Assembly: GCA_021464245.1 (NCBI GenBank)
Contig: JADCRB010000067.1
Span: forward strand, 2,077,908 to 2,141,907
From: Carallia brachiata
Lineage: Eukaryota > Streptophyta > Magnoliopsida > Malpighiales > Rhizophoraceae
Direction: 5' to 3'
DNA: 64,000 nucleotides
The translations under genes and the position numbers were made by a program. The stretch's first letter is position 1. Each line of letters opens with the position of its first letter. This document shows, piece by piece, positions 22,401 to 34,330 of this stretch. Below the pieces are notes generated by a model. The model had not been told where the DNA came from and ran no database searches. It saw only the letters and a program-made list of their open reading frames with translations.

Positions 22401-24552
22401 ATGAAGAAGAACAACACCCGCATGCTAAAACTGATTCTAGGACTAACATCAGCAACTGTTTTGGTCATTCTAGTCCTTGTCATCTATATTTACTTGAAAA
22501 CGAGAGCAAAAAAGAAGCAAATTGATGTGGAAAAAGTCACGGAGCGAAGGTATGGAGTAGAGAACGGGACGGAGGATTTGGTGACTTTCCAGGGCGGACA
22601 GGACCTGACAATCAGTGACATTCTTGATGCTCCAGGAGAGGTTGTTGGAAAATCCGGATATGGTACCTTGTACAAGGCTTTGCTGCAGAGAGCCAACTGC
22701 GTGAGGCTGCTTAGGTTCTTGAGGCCAATTTGCACGGCAAGAGTTGAGCTTTTTAGTGACGTGATCCAGTTACTAGGCAGCATTAGGCATCCCAACTTGG
22801 TCCCTCTTCTGGGGTTCTATGGCGGGCCGAGAGGCGAGAAGCTTCTTGTTCATCCGTTTTTCAGGCGCGGCAATCTGGGTCAATTCATCCGTGGTAAGTT
22901 TGCTTTTGGTTGTTTTCATTTTTTATACAAAAATGGAAAGTTTTGTTTTTCTGTTTTTGTGGACTTATTTTTCACATTCACAAAACTTTTTTTGTTAACT
23001 TTTGGTCAAAGGGACTTTGAGCTTCCAATTCTGGAAGCCAAAATATATATAGAAATATAAGATTCCTAGCTAGACTTCTTCTCTAATTCCTCTGTTTTAT
23101 TGATTCTATGATTCTGAATATTGTGTCACGGAAATCTCTAATAAATGAACATAGAAGAATGAATGTGCAACATTTGGGGAAGGATCTTTGATTATGATGC
23201 TTGATCTTGAAACCAACGTTAAGAAAAAGGCAATTATCTTGATTAAATTTTGCTTCAGAGTTGAGAGAATATTGGATCAGAGAGGTGAAAACAGAAAACT
23301 TTAAAAGCTCTTCACCCCCAAAAAAAAAAAAGGAAACTTTAAAAGCTGATGACCAGGACCCAAAAATGGCTAATAATTTCCAATTGCTATCATATGTGTC
23401 CACAAGGCACCATATTGATTTATTGATTTGATGTTTTGCCAATAATGTCCTGTGGCTCTTATGTTTTATCATGCTTGGACTTTATTGGCCCAATTTTAGA
23501 TTCTGCATAGTCCAAGACTCACTCTTCCAATTTTTGTTTCAAAATTTCTTTCCTCTTTTTTTGGTTTTTTCCCTTGGGGAGGGGGAAATTGGGGAGTGGG
23601 TGTGGGTGGGTTTGGTTTTGTGGAGAGGTAGTTTTACTGCGGAGTCATTTGACATGGTTTTAGAACAAAAAAAGTTTGTTAAGTTTGCATTTATGTAGAT
23701 CTCTTCTGGCCAAGTAGCCAACCATCCATTCTTGGTTTTCCTTCCTCCTTATTCTTTATCTCTCGGCAGCTACCTTTTGCCACTTTCCCCTTTCGCTTTC
23801 TTCTTGAAAAAGAATGATGATGTTGGTTTACCTTGCTAATCTTTTATGCCAGTTTGGTCTGCCATCTACAACTTCTTTGTCAAAGTTGAGAAGTTTGGCG
23901 TTAAGTGCTTGCTTAATGCATACAATAATTTGATGCACTACTTTCTCTTTCATTGGCAGATGGGAATCCTGAGTCTCGCAAATGGTCCATCATTTGTAGG
24001 CTATCCATTGGCATAGCCAAAGGATTAGATCATCTTCACACAGGATTGCAGAAACCCGTAATCCATGGCAATCTCAAGTCAAAAAACATATTATTGGACC
24101 GTAATTACCAACCATTTATCTCAGACTTTGGTCTACATCTCCTGTTGAATCCCACTGCCGGCCAAGAAATGCTTGAAGCTTCTGAAGCTGAGGGTTACAA
24201 AGCTCCTGAGCTCGTCAAAATGAGAGATGCAAGAGAGGAGGCAGATATATATAGCCTCGGAGTAATCTTACTTGAAATGCTTTCAGGCAGGGAACCTATT
24301 AATGAAAATCCAACAATCGATGAGGATTTTTATCTTCCCACCTTCATGAGAAATGCTGTCCTTGATCATAGAATTTCTGATTTATACCACCCGGACATAC
24401 TTCGTAGCGGTGGCAATGATGATGAAAGGCCAGTTGCCGAAGAATGCATACTCAAATTCTTTCAGCTTGCAATGGCTTGTTGTTCTCCTTCGCCTTCTCT
24501 TAGGCCAAACATTACGCAAGTGCTCTCTAAGCTTGAAGAAATTATAAGATAG
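22401..24552 (+). CDS. TMKL1-like membrane pseudokinase
   Basis: This is a receptor-like kinase-fold protein with a membrane anchor but no leucine-rich repeats, of the small plant group annotated as putative kinase-like protein TMKL1. The exons 22401-22893 and 23960-24552 join to 1086 bases (361 residues). A single membrane segment (about residues 9-32) is followed by basic residues and a cytosolic kinase fold. The glycine-rich loop is GKSGYG (83-88). The ATP-binding lysine of subdomain II is not evident (the region reads ANCVRLLRFL), and the catalytic HRD motif is HGN (200-202), so the catalytic aspartate is lost; DFG (220-222) and YKAPE remain. These changes suggest a pseudokinase that signals by binding. 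The C-terminal lobe DIYSLGVILLEMLSGREPINE and the CCSPSPSLRP ending are typical of the group. Partners and ligand are unknown. A 1066-base intron splits the two lobes. Confidence 0.93.
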
Positions 24553-25559
24553 CATCCATGGCATTCTGTGGAGAATTGAACCGAGTTCCGGTTGTACCAG
24601 TGGGTTTTTCGTTGATATCAGACTGATTTACAACATCATGTTCATGGTCAGGACAATAGTTATGACTATGAAGACATTGACATAGGCAGGGAAAGTACAA
24701 AACAGATATTCTCATGGAACCAGAATGTTGAAAATTTCAAGCAAGCGTAAACAAGAATTCAGGAATTGCTGATGTTGACATGTACTCTAGGACACTTAAT
24801 TTGAAGCAAAATTTGCACGTTACAGGAATCCAACAAGATTTGGTGATTGGCTTTGTCGGATTTTGGGAAATTTTTATTGCTAAAATAATCAGCAAGAAAA
24901 GATTATAGATGGGATTATGGTCCCGCACTCCCTCCCCACTTTGTTCAATGGAGGCATATAACTTCAAATCGGAGTGCTTTCTTTTCCTGTAGCAGAAGTG
25001 GACGTGTATGGTTCAACCAGGTCAGAAAATGGTGAAATTTGGGCCTTTGCACGAAGAATGAAGTGGGATGATTATGCTGATTGCACTGATGTTAATTCCA
25101 TGCCAAAAGACGCCAAAATCCTACAGTAAGTTTGTCTTGGAGTATAGTTTGCCGGTTCTGTGGATTGACAATTGATGACTAATGCTCTATGGCCTACTCC
25201 TAGTCAGTGGCCGTATATGAACTTTTTTTTTTTGACAGAGTATATGAACTTAGTGGTGCCTTAAAAATAGTTGGAATTTCACTTCAGTATCTGCCACACA
25301 CTGGAAAATTCAGTAGTTGTGAATTTGGTCGATGTATCTTCAGCCATAATCGATATGGCAAAATGCATCGACGACCAATTGTTCTATTCTGCATTACACA
25401 ACCTATCTTTCACAAACATGCTTGCACTCACCTGCACGCGCTTCCATTTTCTAAATATCCATAGAGCAATACGTCTTTAAGCTGGAACAGGGTGGAAGCA
25501 GGTGGGTATGGATTGGTCCAGCTGTGAAATCCGCTGTGTAGAGCAGATCAGGCGGAGAG

Positions 25560-25710
25560 TTCATCATCTTTAATCCCTAATTCCAGTTTTGGTCAACGGC
25601 ATTTGATTTGAGATACCACTAGACAGCCATCCAATCTATTCATCATCTTTAATCCCTAATTCCAGTTTTGGTCAACGGCATTTAGTTTGGGATACCACTA
25701 TACAGTTATA
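25560..25710 (+). repeat. Direct tandem repeat, period about 79 bp
   Basis: The block beginning ttcatcatctttaatcccta and running through the sequence gataccacta occurs at 25560 and again at 25639, with only a few differences. It is intergenic. Confidence 0.85.
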
Positions 25711-28444
25711 TAATCTGCGACACACAGACAGTCAATTTAATAATTTATTTAATTTTTTTTTAAATTTAAATTTTATACATTTTTTAGAATTTAGTGTTTT
25801 AAATATTCACGTATTAACTTTATACTTATAATTACTTACTTACTATTACTTACTTACTTAAGTAACTTTTCTCTTTGAGTTATACAGCACCGTAGGTCAT
25901 CTGTCAGTTTAGCGTTGGGTTAATTAAGCATAATCTAGCCAACAATGTGTGGCACATGCTCTGATGGGACCACTAGTCATTAAATTGCTTCCAGTAACCT
26001 TGTCCCAGTTCGGCCGCGATGTACACATGTATATTTTTTAATGATTCTTGCGGAATGAGAACTGGGTGCTGATTATTTTTTGCTATCCGCATCACTGTCT
26101 AGAGTGTCTAGGCGACTTAGACAGTTTCTTCTGGTTTTAATAGAAAGATTCCTTTGATCCTACGCCACATGCGTCTTGTACGTCACATTGGTGCCTACTA
26201 AATAGATCAAGGCCTAACTATAGTAGAAATTGCTAATTACACCGTGATTGACAATTTTTAATGAAAAAGGAAAGGAACATTGATGGAAAAAGATTTTTTA
26301 TTTATTTATTTATTTATTTTATATCAATATAAATAATTTTTTTACTTTTTTCTCACAAATTACTATTTATTTTTTTCTCACTTTTTAATCATTACTTTTT
26401 TTTAATCATAATATCATCATTACTATACTATTTTTTATTTTTATTCATTTTATATTCAAATTCTCACTATCCAATCACAGCCAGAGTTTTAAATTGGCGG
26501 ATTTATGGCTATATAGCAGTAGAAAGAAAATTATAATTTATCTCATACTTTTATCATAACTAATCGAGACAATCTGTTAAAAACTATTTTTTTTTTTTGT
26601 TTGATTCTGTTCTCATTTCTAGTTCTTTTGGTCTCCCTCACTTTAAAAAAAAAAAAAGATAGTTTTTTAGTGGAGAACACGGTAAAGATAGCTTCTAAAT
26701 TAAAGACGTTGAGGTGAGAGGCAAAGACATGACCTTGAGGCTCTTGGGAGAAAGGTGGGTTTTATTTAGGACACATTTTGGTTTCTTCCTCATTGAATTG
26801 TTGGCAGAAGATTTTGCAGCGAGCCCTTTTGCAGTTGATTCTCGGTACGTTTCGTGTTGACTTGTTATGGAATGAAACAATTGGCAGCCGCCCTAGAGCT
26901 AAGCCAAGAAAAGGTTCAAAACAAGCTTCAGGACAGGTAGATCGTGGAGGTTGCACTTCGGATGTAGTAACACGCTTTATCAGTTTTAGAAGCTTTCCCA
27001 AGTAAAATGGAACAATTACCCCATCGCTTACTGAGATTGTGCAAAACTTGCCGATTTAGGCATTTATATAAACTCACGCTCCAAATAGCCGAATGCGGAA
27101 AAAGCTAAATTCTTGCACACATGTAGAGAGCTTTCTCACAATAAAATGCATGCTGCCAGAGGAAAATCTATCAAATTCTACTCAGCTGATCATAGTCTGA
27201 CTGACATCTAACATGTAAGTGAGATAAGATCCCAGGAGAACCGTATTTTCTTTGGAGATGTCCGGGTCATCCTGGGAAGTTTATCGGGCCTTTAACTCTG
27301 GGCTTGAGCCTAAATGTTGAGTTATTCTTACCTTGGCACTGCAATAATACCAGAGAATTTTGTTTAAAAGTTTTATTCAAATATAACAATACTTTTATTT
27401 TTTGTAATTAAAAAATAATAAGATGTTTTTTTGTTTTTTGTTGTAAAAAGTATAGCAGCAATTACAAAAATTTAAAACACCGTTGTATTCGGATAAAATT
27501 CTTAGGTACATTTTTTATATGACATTTCATTTATTATATTTATCAAAGATGTTCCATTCTTTTTTTTTTTTAATCAGAAAAGATGTTCCATTCGGATCGC
27601 TCACTTTCGTTGATGATCCTTCAGGTATTGTTATTTTGCAATCTTGCCGTGGATTCCTACTCCGCATAGCTACTGTGTGCCTCTACCTCTTTGTGGTAAT
27701 TACTAAATTTACAATTCAACCACCGAGCAATTTCTTACACTTCCTAGACCTGGTTATGATCCTTCCACCGAGCAATTGGTTCAAGATCGGATCATTTGGT
27801 AATTACCCCAGCTGCTGCCTAGATCGGATCAATGAATCGGTAACTTTAAAATTTAAATTTATTCGATTCTTTTATCTAATCAGACAAAAAATTATTTCCA
27901 AAAATTGTTTAATCCAACAGTCAAATTGACTGATCAATTTTTAAATTTTAATTGTAAATAATTCTATTATTTTATTAAGAATATATATATATATATATGT
28001 TATTTTAATAACATTTTATTTATTTTTATATGGACTAAAAAAAAGTTTATTTTCACATGACACAAAAATATTAATTTTTTATTAAGACAAAGATTGCGGA
28101 CCCGTTAAAAACCATGGTATCAACTACCCGGTATCCACAGGACACCAAGTATTTTTTTTACAGATTTAATTTTATATACACACTCTCGTACACAAATAAT
28201 ATACATATAAATATATTTTTTATGACAAATTTAATTATTACAATAACATTTATTATTTTTATAACAAAAAATAATAAAAATTATATATTAATTTTTATAT
28301 CATATTTTATTAATATTATTACAAAATTAAACAAACTCATCATAATATATACACTAAATATTTAAAATATAGATACTAAAACTTTTTCTTTTTCAAAATT
28401 AAAAACAAGAAGGATTAACCCCGCACCCGCATATATGTCCAGGA

Positions 28445-28450
28445 CACGTG
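28445..28450. promoter_or_regulatory. G-box in FKBP promoter
   Basis: CACGTG within gacacgtgtc, about 175 bases before the FKBP start codon. G-boxes bind bZIP and bHLH factors; activity here is inferred. Confidence 0.4.
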
Positions 28451-28534
28451 TCTTCTTTTAACTGCGGTTTCACGAACCCTCCGTGACACTATGACAACTG
28501 GAAACTAGCCTCCGCCAAAGGCTGCGGCCAGCGG

Positions 28535-28583
28535 TAGGGTTTATATAATAATAACATAATAATAAAGAAGCATCGTAGGGTTT
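28535..28583 (+). promoter_or_regulatory. TATA-like box and two telo-boxes of FKBP gene
   Basis: TAGGGTTT occurs at 28535-28542 and 28576-28583, and a TATA-like ttatataata overlaps at 28541-28550. The ATG follows at 28622. Telo-boxes (AAACCCTA) are common in promoters of plant genes active in dividing cells. Confidence 0.5.
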
Positions 28584-28621
28584 AAGAGCGGAGGAACATT
28601 TTCTTCAAGAGAAGCGAGCAC

Positions 28622-31600
28622 ATGGGGTTCTGGGGTAAGTGCGACGATCAATTCCATGATTCCATTTCATTGCTACTTAATCGTTTTTGTTTAATGCATT
28701 TGGTTGGATAGCCATCTTTAGGAAAATGGAAGCGAGATTTCTCAAAAATAAAAATAAAAAAAAATAAAAACTGGGTAGGATTTTGCCTTTGTAGCTTATG
28801 GGACTTGTGTGGGAAGATGTTGACACCTGATAATAGATTTATATTGAAGTGGGTTTTGTTTTTTGTTTTTGTTTTTGTTTTTTTTTTGTTGATCTCGCGT
28901 TCTTGTCTCTGTGTCAACAGGAATTGAGTTGAAGCCAGGCAAACCGCATCCATATCATTCTGATAATGTCCAGGGAAGGCTTTATGTTACTCAGGTTTTG
29001 TTCCCACTGCTGAAATCCATGATTTAATTCTTTTTAGTGCTTAACTGATTGTAGATTCTTGTTTTTTACTTTTCTCTTCGTAATTATTAGACCTTGGGTT
29101 TATGTGTGGTTCTGTTTTGGAGATGCGGTTTGTCTAAGTCCTTTTGATAACATATTGGTTTCCGTTAATCTTAATGGAGTTTGTCTTTGACAGATTGATA
29201 ATGCACGATACAAGTGATTAGGATCTGTGCTTAGTTTGGTTGATAGTTGAATCTTGTGTGATTAAATATCTGGGATCTACGGTTGTCAGCTTGATGGTAG
29301 ATTTTTAATTTTATTTTGTAAGCCAAGAGGATTTTGATAATTTTCAACTGTTTTCTTGAAAGATTTATGTGGTGGCCATTCCTTTTGGTTTTATGAGATA
29401 ACATTCAATATTTGGAACTTCTCAAAGGTTTTTATTCAATTGTTAATAGAAAAGGGGGTAATCAGTTGAGTGTTAATCTTTACCATGCTTTTCATTTTTG
29501 AAACATCTAAATGTTTTCTTTCACTTTTTGACAGAAAAGGGTTAAGTTAGTTGAGTGCCGATGTTTGTTTTGTTTTCCAATTTTTTCTGCAGTAATTCGG
29601 GATGTTTTGAATGATGAAAAACACTATGATGGCTAATGATGTAGTGGACTCACGGGTTATCGTGTTAAGCTGTAGAAATTAAGATATTTTGGTTGTTTGA
29701 AACACAACCCTTGCCTGGCAATCCCTCCTGTGGCTTTGCGTTGCTTTCTTAGGGTTTAGACATCTTTTTTGTGTCAGTTCTGAATCTTTTGATTTCCATG
29801 GATGTACTAAGATTCATTTTGCATAAAGTTTGTTAATATTTTTTATAATGCAGGCAACTCTGGGGCTTGGTTCATCAAAAGAAAGGTGCATACTCCAGTG
29901 CTCTGTTGGGCACAAGAGTCAAATATTCTTGTGCTCATTGTTACCGGATAAATTTGAATCTTGTTCCTTGAATCTTGAATTTAAGGACGAGCTAGTGGCA
30001 TTCTCGGTGATTGGCACTCGGAGTATCCATGTCTCTGGTTACTTTGTGTCTGATGAAGAAGGAGATTATCTCCGAGATGAATATGAGTCGTATCCTTTTG
30101 ACCAGCTTGTTTGAATTTTTACTTTATTGGTGTTAAATCTCTTTCATTCACTGTCTATTACTAAAACTATCTGGTGTGATTACGCTGCAGAAACTATGAA
30201 AACATATAATTGAAATTCATGCTGCTGTTTTATGTTTCCTTAATGTATAAAATTAAGCGATTCTGGAGAGGATATTGCTGACACAGAGTCAGACGAGTCC
30301 AGCGAATATGATTATGATGATGAACTTGATGATCACTTTATTGTTGATGATGATGACGACATTGAAATGTTCCCGCCCTCACCTGTCCCCAAAAGCAGTG
30401 GTATTCTGACTTTCTGAGACAATATGTCATGTTCCATTTACTTGTTTCTTTAAATTGCTATTTCTTCTTTGCATGGGTTGGTGATCCATGGTGTTGTAAA
30501 TGAAGCTCATCGTGTTTTAGATTCCATGCACCATCATAGCAAATGAGTTCCTGGTGCAAGAGAACGCTTCGGTATATAAGAATTTTTTAAGTGAAATAAA
30601 ATGGTGGACTTTGAGCTATTGTCATGTTCGTATGGAAATATGAGCTGTTACAATTCGCTGCCTTTACTCTTTAATCATCGATAAAGATGAAACTCAGGAA
30701 ACATCACATGAAATTTTGAGACTTTGAAGGTACAGTAATTCTGATTAAATATCAGATATAGCGATTAAAATTCCCCTAGAAGTATGTGTAGGCATTGATG
30801 GTGATTAATCCTGAGGTTATGCCATTTCTGTGCAACTTGTATTTGTTTATTTACATTATTTCTTTGTGACATGCATTTATTCATCAGTAAAGTAACCAAC
30901 TCATATTTTAAAACATTTTCACCTGATTTCAGTTGTGATTGAGGAGATCACGGACAATGACAAACCTGCAAATGGAGATGGTGGCCAGTTTAATCAACAG
31001 AAGAAGAAAAATCAATCCCATGACCATGTGGGCGAACAGCAAATGGTTGTCAGTGGTAGGGGCACAGGTGTCTCTGTTTTGGAAAGTGAAGATGAAGATG
31101 GCTTTCCAATTTCTGTCTCACAAAAGAGTGAAGCTAGTGATGGGGAGCAACAAGATGAACTGAATGACAAGAGAGCAACAAAAGAAACCAAGAAGAAAAA
31201 AAAGAGGGAATATGATGGTGATGCTTCAGCCAAAAAGAGAAAGGTTACAAGAACTGGCCAAGATGATCAACCAGAAAGGTGAAGTGATTCTTTCAAGTTG
31301 GAACTGTAGCATGATTGTTTTTTAGTAGTTCTTGTAATTATCAATTTGTTATCTCAGAGTACATCTAGTTTAGGTGACATTTCAGTATGTCCTATTTATT
31401 TATATTTCCCCTACAAAGAGGGAGTGTGGCCAAGTTTAATCCTGGATTAATCATATCTATTCACTGAGTTGGTTGCTATATTCAGCAGCAGGTTGAAGAA
31501 GGAGAAGGAGAAAAAGAAGCACAAAGAGAAGGGTAAAAACATAAAAACTGATGAAATAGATGATGACCAAGCTAATGAGATTGCTAAAGACGAAATCCAG

Positions 31601-33664
31601 CCTGAGGAGTCAAAGAAGCAGGATTTTTCTGATGGAAATAATCATGATAAGAGGTGATAGCTGCAGTCTTTTGTTTTGTAGTGCATTTCATTATTGTGTA
31701 GTCAGTGTGCAAATATGTTTAGTGTGTCCAGATAGTGTCTGAGTGTGCCATTTGAAATCATCTGTAATATGCAGTCTCTTCCATGCATGCCTTAGGATAA
31801 GTTTGATTATAATGAGACTTTGTGTCTATTAGAATAAGCTTAGAATAATCTTCCTTGGAGACCATCAACTGTGGTTAGTTAATCTAGTACTTCTACCTTG
31901 ATTACTTCCTACTGATCAATGTTTATTGAGCTTGCTTCTTCTGTTCCCTATATTCCTCACTTCTTCTGTTCCCTATGTTCCTCGACATTTTCTCCTGTCA
32001 GTTTCATCTCTCTTTTCCCACCAAGCACTTGTATAATTGCAAAAGGATGTATATTTTGAACTGGGAAGTTCTCGTTTGCTGGCTCAAGTGTCAATGATCT
32101 TAACATGTGCACATTCATGCTGATAAAACCATGTCGCAGGGGTGTGGATGCTGATGGTGTACCTGGTGAGAGTTCCTCTGATAAGAAAAGAAAGAAAAAA
32201 AAGAACAAGAAGAAGATCCAGGATCCTGTGGAAGGAGAAAATAAGGACAGAACTGCTGCCGCTGTTGAAAATGAGACCCAATCCTTGTTGGAGCCTGTGG
32301 AGAAGGAATCTATAGCTAAGTCTTCCCATATTAGAACCTTTGCAAATGGATTAGTTATTGAGGAGTTGGCCATGGGCAAACCAGATGGAAAAAGGGCTTC
32401 TCCTGGAAATCGGGTAATTTCTTTGTCAACTCAGTTGCGACTGCCAATTAGTATGTCATGACAAAGTCAAAGTTGTGAGCCAGGGTAGTCTGCATCACTT
32501 GTGCATTGCTTTATGTTCCTTCTATATGTTGCATTGCATTTGTATTTGTATGTTTTCCTCTGTATATTGTGCTGCTAAATAAAATGGACATTATCAGGCT
32601 GGCAATGGATTTAAACCATCTGAGAGACTACTCTTCTTTTGTAGTTTTAAGTCCAGTGTATTTATTAGTGGACCAAGAAAGTTGATAAATGGATAAATGG
32701 GATGTCAAATGACCTTTGGTGTATAAGATTCAGAGTACTCGCTGAGTCTTGGCTTCTGTTGCCTACTAAATTACAGAAATATCCTTGTCTATAGAGTGAA
32801 GAAAGGATATGCACGTATGGCATTTGGAGATTTCTGAAATGTGCATGATATGGCTTGTTGGAATTGAGTCAATTTTGCTTGTAGTCTATGGTTCTCTATG
32901 GAAAAGTTGTGGATGCACGTAGATGGCATGGCTGCTCTTGCAATTAGAATATGACCTATGGCTTAGAGTTTCTTTGATGCAAGTAATTTTTAAAAGAACT
33001 TGAACCATTTCATGTTGTTTTTTATAGTGAATTTCAACCACTGCTTAACTAGAAGAAATTTGTTGCTGGGTTCCATTCCAGGTTGGTGTTCACTACATTG
33101 GCAAGCTACAAAAGAATGGCAAAATATTTGACTCAAACGTGGGAAGAAAACCCTTTGAGTTCCGCCTAGGTACTGCATATATATGGACTAGGACAGCTGA
33201 ACGTTTGTATTTCAAAAATAATCAGCATTTTCTTTTTGGTCTTTTGCAGGTGTAGGACAAGTTATAAAGGGATGGGATGTCGGGGTTAATGGTGATTATT
33301 TACTTTTATGATGGACTCTTATATTTCATTTCCATGTTGTGAATCAAGTTTTACATTATTTTTATTTCTTTTTGGCTACTTTGATTCTCAGGCATGCGAG
33401 TTGGAGACAAGAGAAGATTGAAAATTCCACCATCGATGGGGTAACTAATAGTGATTGTTTTTCTATCTTGTGTGCGTTTTTAAAATTAATTTGATGGTTA
33501 TTAATTCCTTTTTTGACATGAGTTGAATCTCGGGTCTTAACCCTCTCTCCTTGCGTACTCATTTTGTTATCTTTTCATGCAGCTATGGCGATAAACCTGT
33601 TGGTGGGAAGATACCACCGAATTCTTGGCTTGTGTTTGATGTTGAGCTGGTGAATGTACGCTGA
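28622..33664 (+). CDS. FKBP53: FKBP53-type nuclear peptidyl-prolyl isomerase
   Basis: This is a multidomain FK506-binding protein of the nucleus; the Arabidopsis relative acts as a histone chaperone repressing rDNA. Exons: 28622-28634, 28921-28994, 29854-30089, 30258-30400, 30933-31278, 31486-31653, 32140-32413, 33082-33169, 33250-33291, 33392-33440 and 33583-33664. They join to 1515 bases (504 residues). The first exon codes for only MGFWG, the conserved start of this class, leading into a nucleoplasmin-like domain (about 1-100). A long acidic tract (runs of D and E, about 107-150) and several lysine-rich clusters (KKKKK-type, nuclear targeting and nucleic-acid or histone contact) follow. 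The C-terminal isomerase domain (about 405-504) keeps VHYIGKL, KIFDSN, FRLGVGQVIKGWD, MRVGDKRRL, PPSMGYGD and the ending WLVFDVELVNV, so the drug-binding and catalytic aromatics look intact. FKBP43 is the alternative paralogue name. The gene is convergent with the AHL gene. Confidence 0.95.
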
Positions 33665-34330
33665 TTATGACTGCGGATTTGAAAGACCATTGCGTCGCTA
33701 ACAGTGTCCATTGATGGAGCTGAAAGTTTTGTATCCGAGAACCGTTACCTTATTGTTAACCAGTAACAAGTTCACCCCCATGATGCATCTCGAGTCCGCA
33801 GTTTAATATGGGTACCCTGTGACAAAAATTTTGATAAAAGCTAATTCTGTTTTCCCATGAACAAACTATGTTATTGTGCCCTCTTTAATTTGGGAGCATA
33901 TCATTTCTCAATGCTTCTAATTCAAATGGACAAGGGGCAGGAGGAAAGGCAGAACGATAATATCAAACTGCCGTGTGGAACCATCCACTTTATGTTTGTC
34001 CATGACTATATATGGAGTGCTCCACGAGAAGAATGACGCGCCAAAGATTCAAAACAACTATAACGTTACAACAGTAATTCGATGCTACAAACACATAACA
34101 GCCAGAGCCATTCTAACAATTGTAAGTCCTACCTAAAGTTAAAGGGAAGGAGGAGCAGGAACAAACAAAATAAAAGAAACAAAAAAAGAAGGTGCGGCGT
34201 TAAAATTACACGGTGTTAAACCTTAGTTCTTTCCCTTTTTAGTCTTAAATGAGGTCACGTAAGCCTAACTGCCTAAGAGTCGTAGTGTCCGGAGTAAAAT
34301 GTTGATGACACAATAAGCACATACGGGTCA
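33665..34330. other. Convergent 3' region of FKBP and AHL genes
   Basis: The FKBP gene (+) stops at 33664 and the AHL gene (-) stops at 34331, so both 3' untranslated regions share this 666-base interval. There are A-rich signals on both strands and no coding sequence. Confidence 0.7.

Larger units (their letters stand above)
24553..28621. other. Intergenic region before FKBP gene
   Basis: About 4 kb hold the pseudokinase 3' flank, a roughly 79-base direct repeat (25560-25710), AT-rich DNA with ATTT repeats (26297-26320), a less AT-rich unassigned stretch at 26,690-27,005, and the FKBP promoter near 28,430-28,600. The open frames seen (for example 27483-27929 on +) have simple, AT-driven composition and no recognised family. 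Confidence 0.55.

Noticed and set aside
26762..27005. Overlapping open frames of 75-79 codons on both strands
   Set aside because: Neither translation matches a family that I know, and both strands are open over the same bases, which suggests chance.
27483..27929. 148-codon plus-strand open frame
   Set aside because: Long but dominated by F, I, L and S from AT-rich DNA, with no domain pattern, and it begins in a simple-sequence region.
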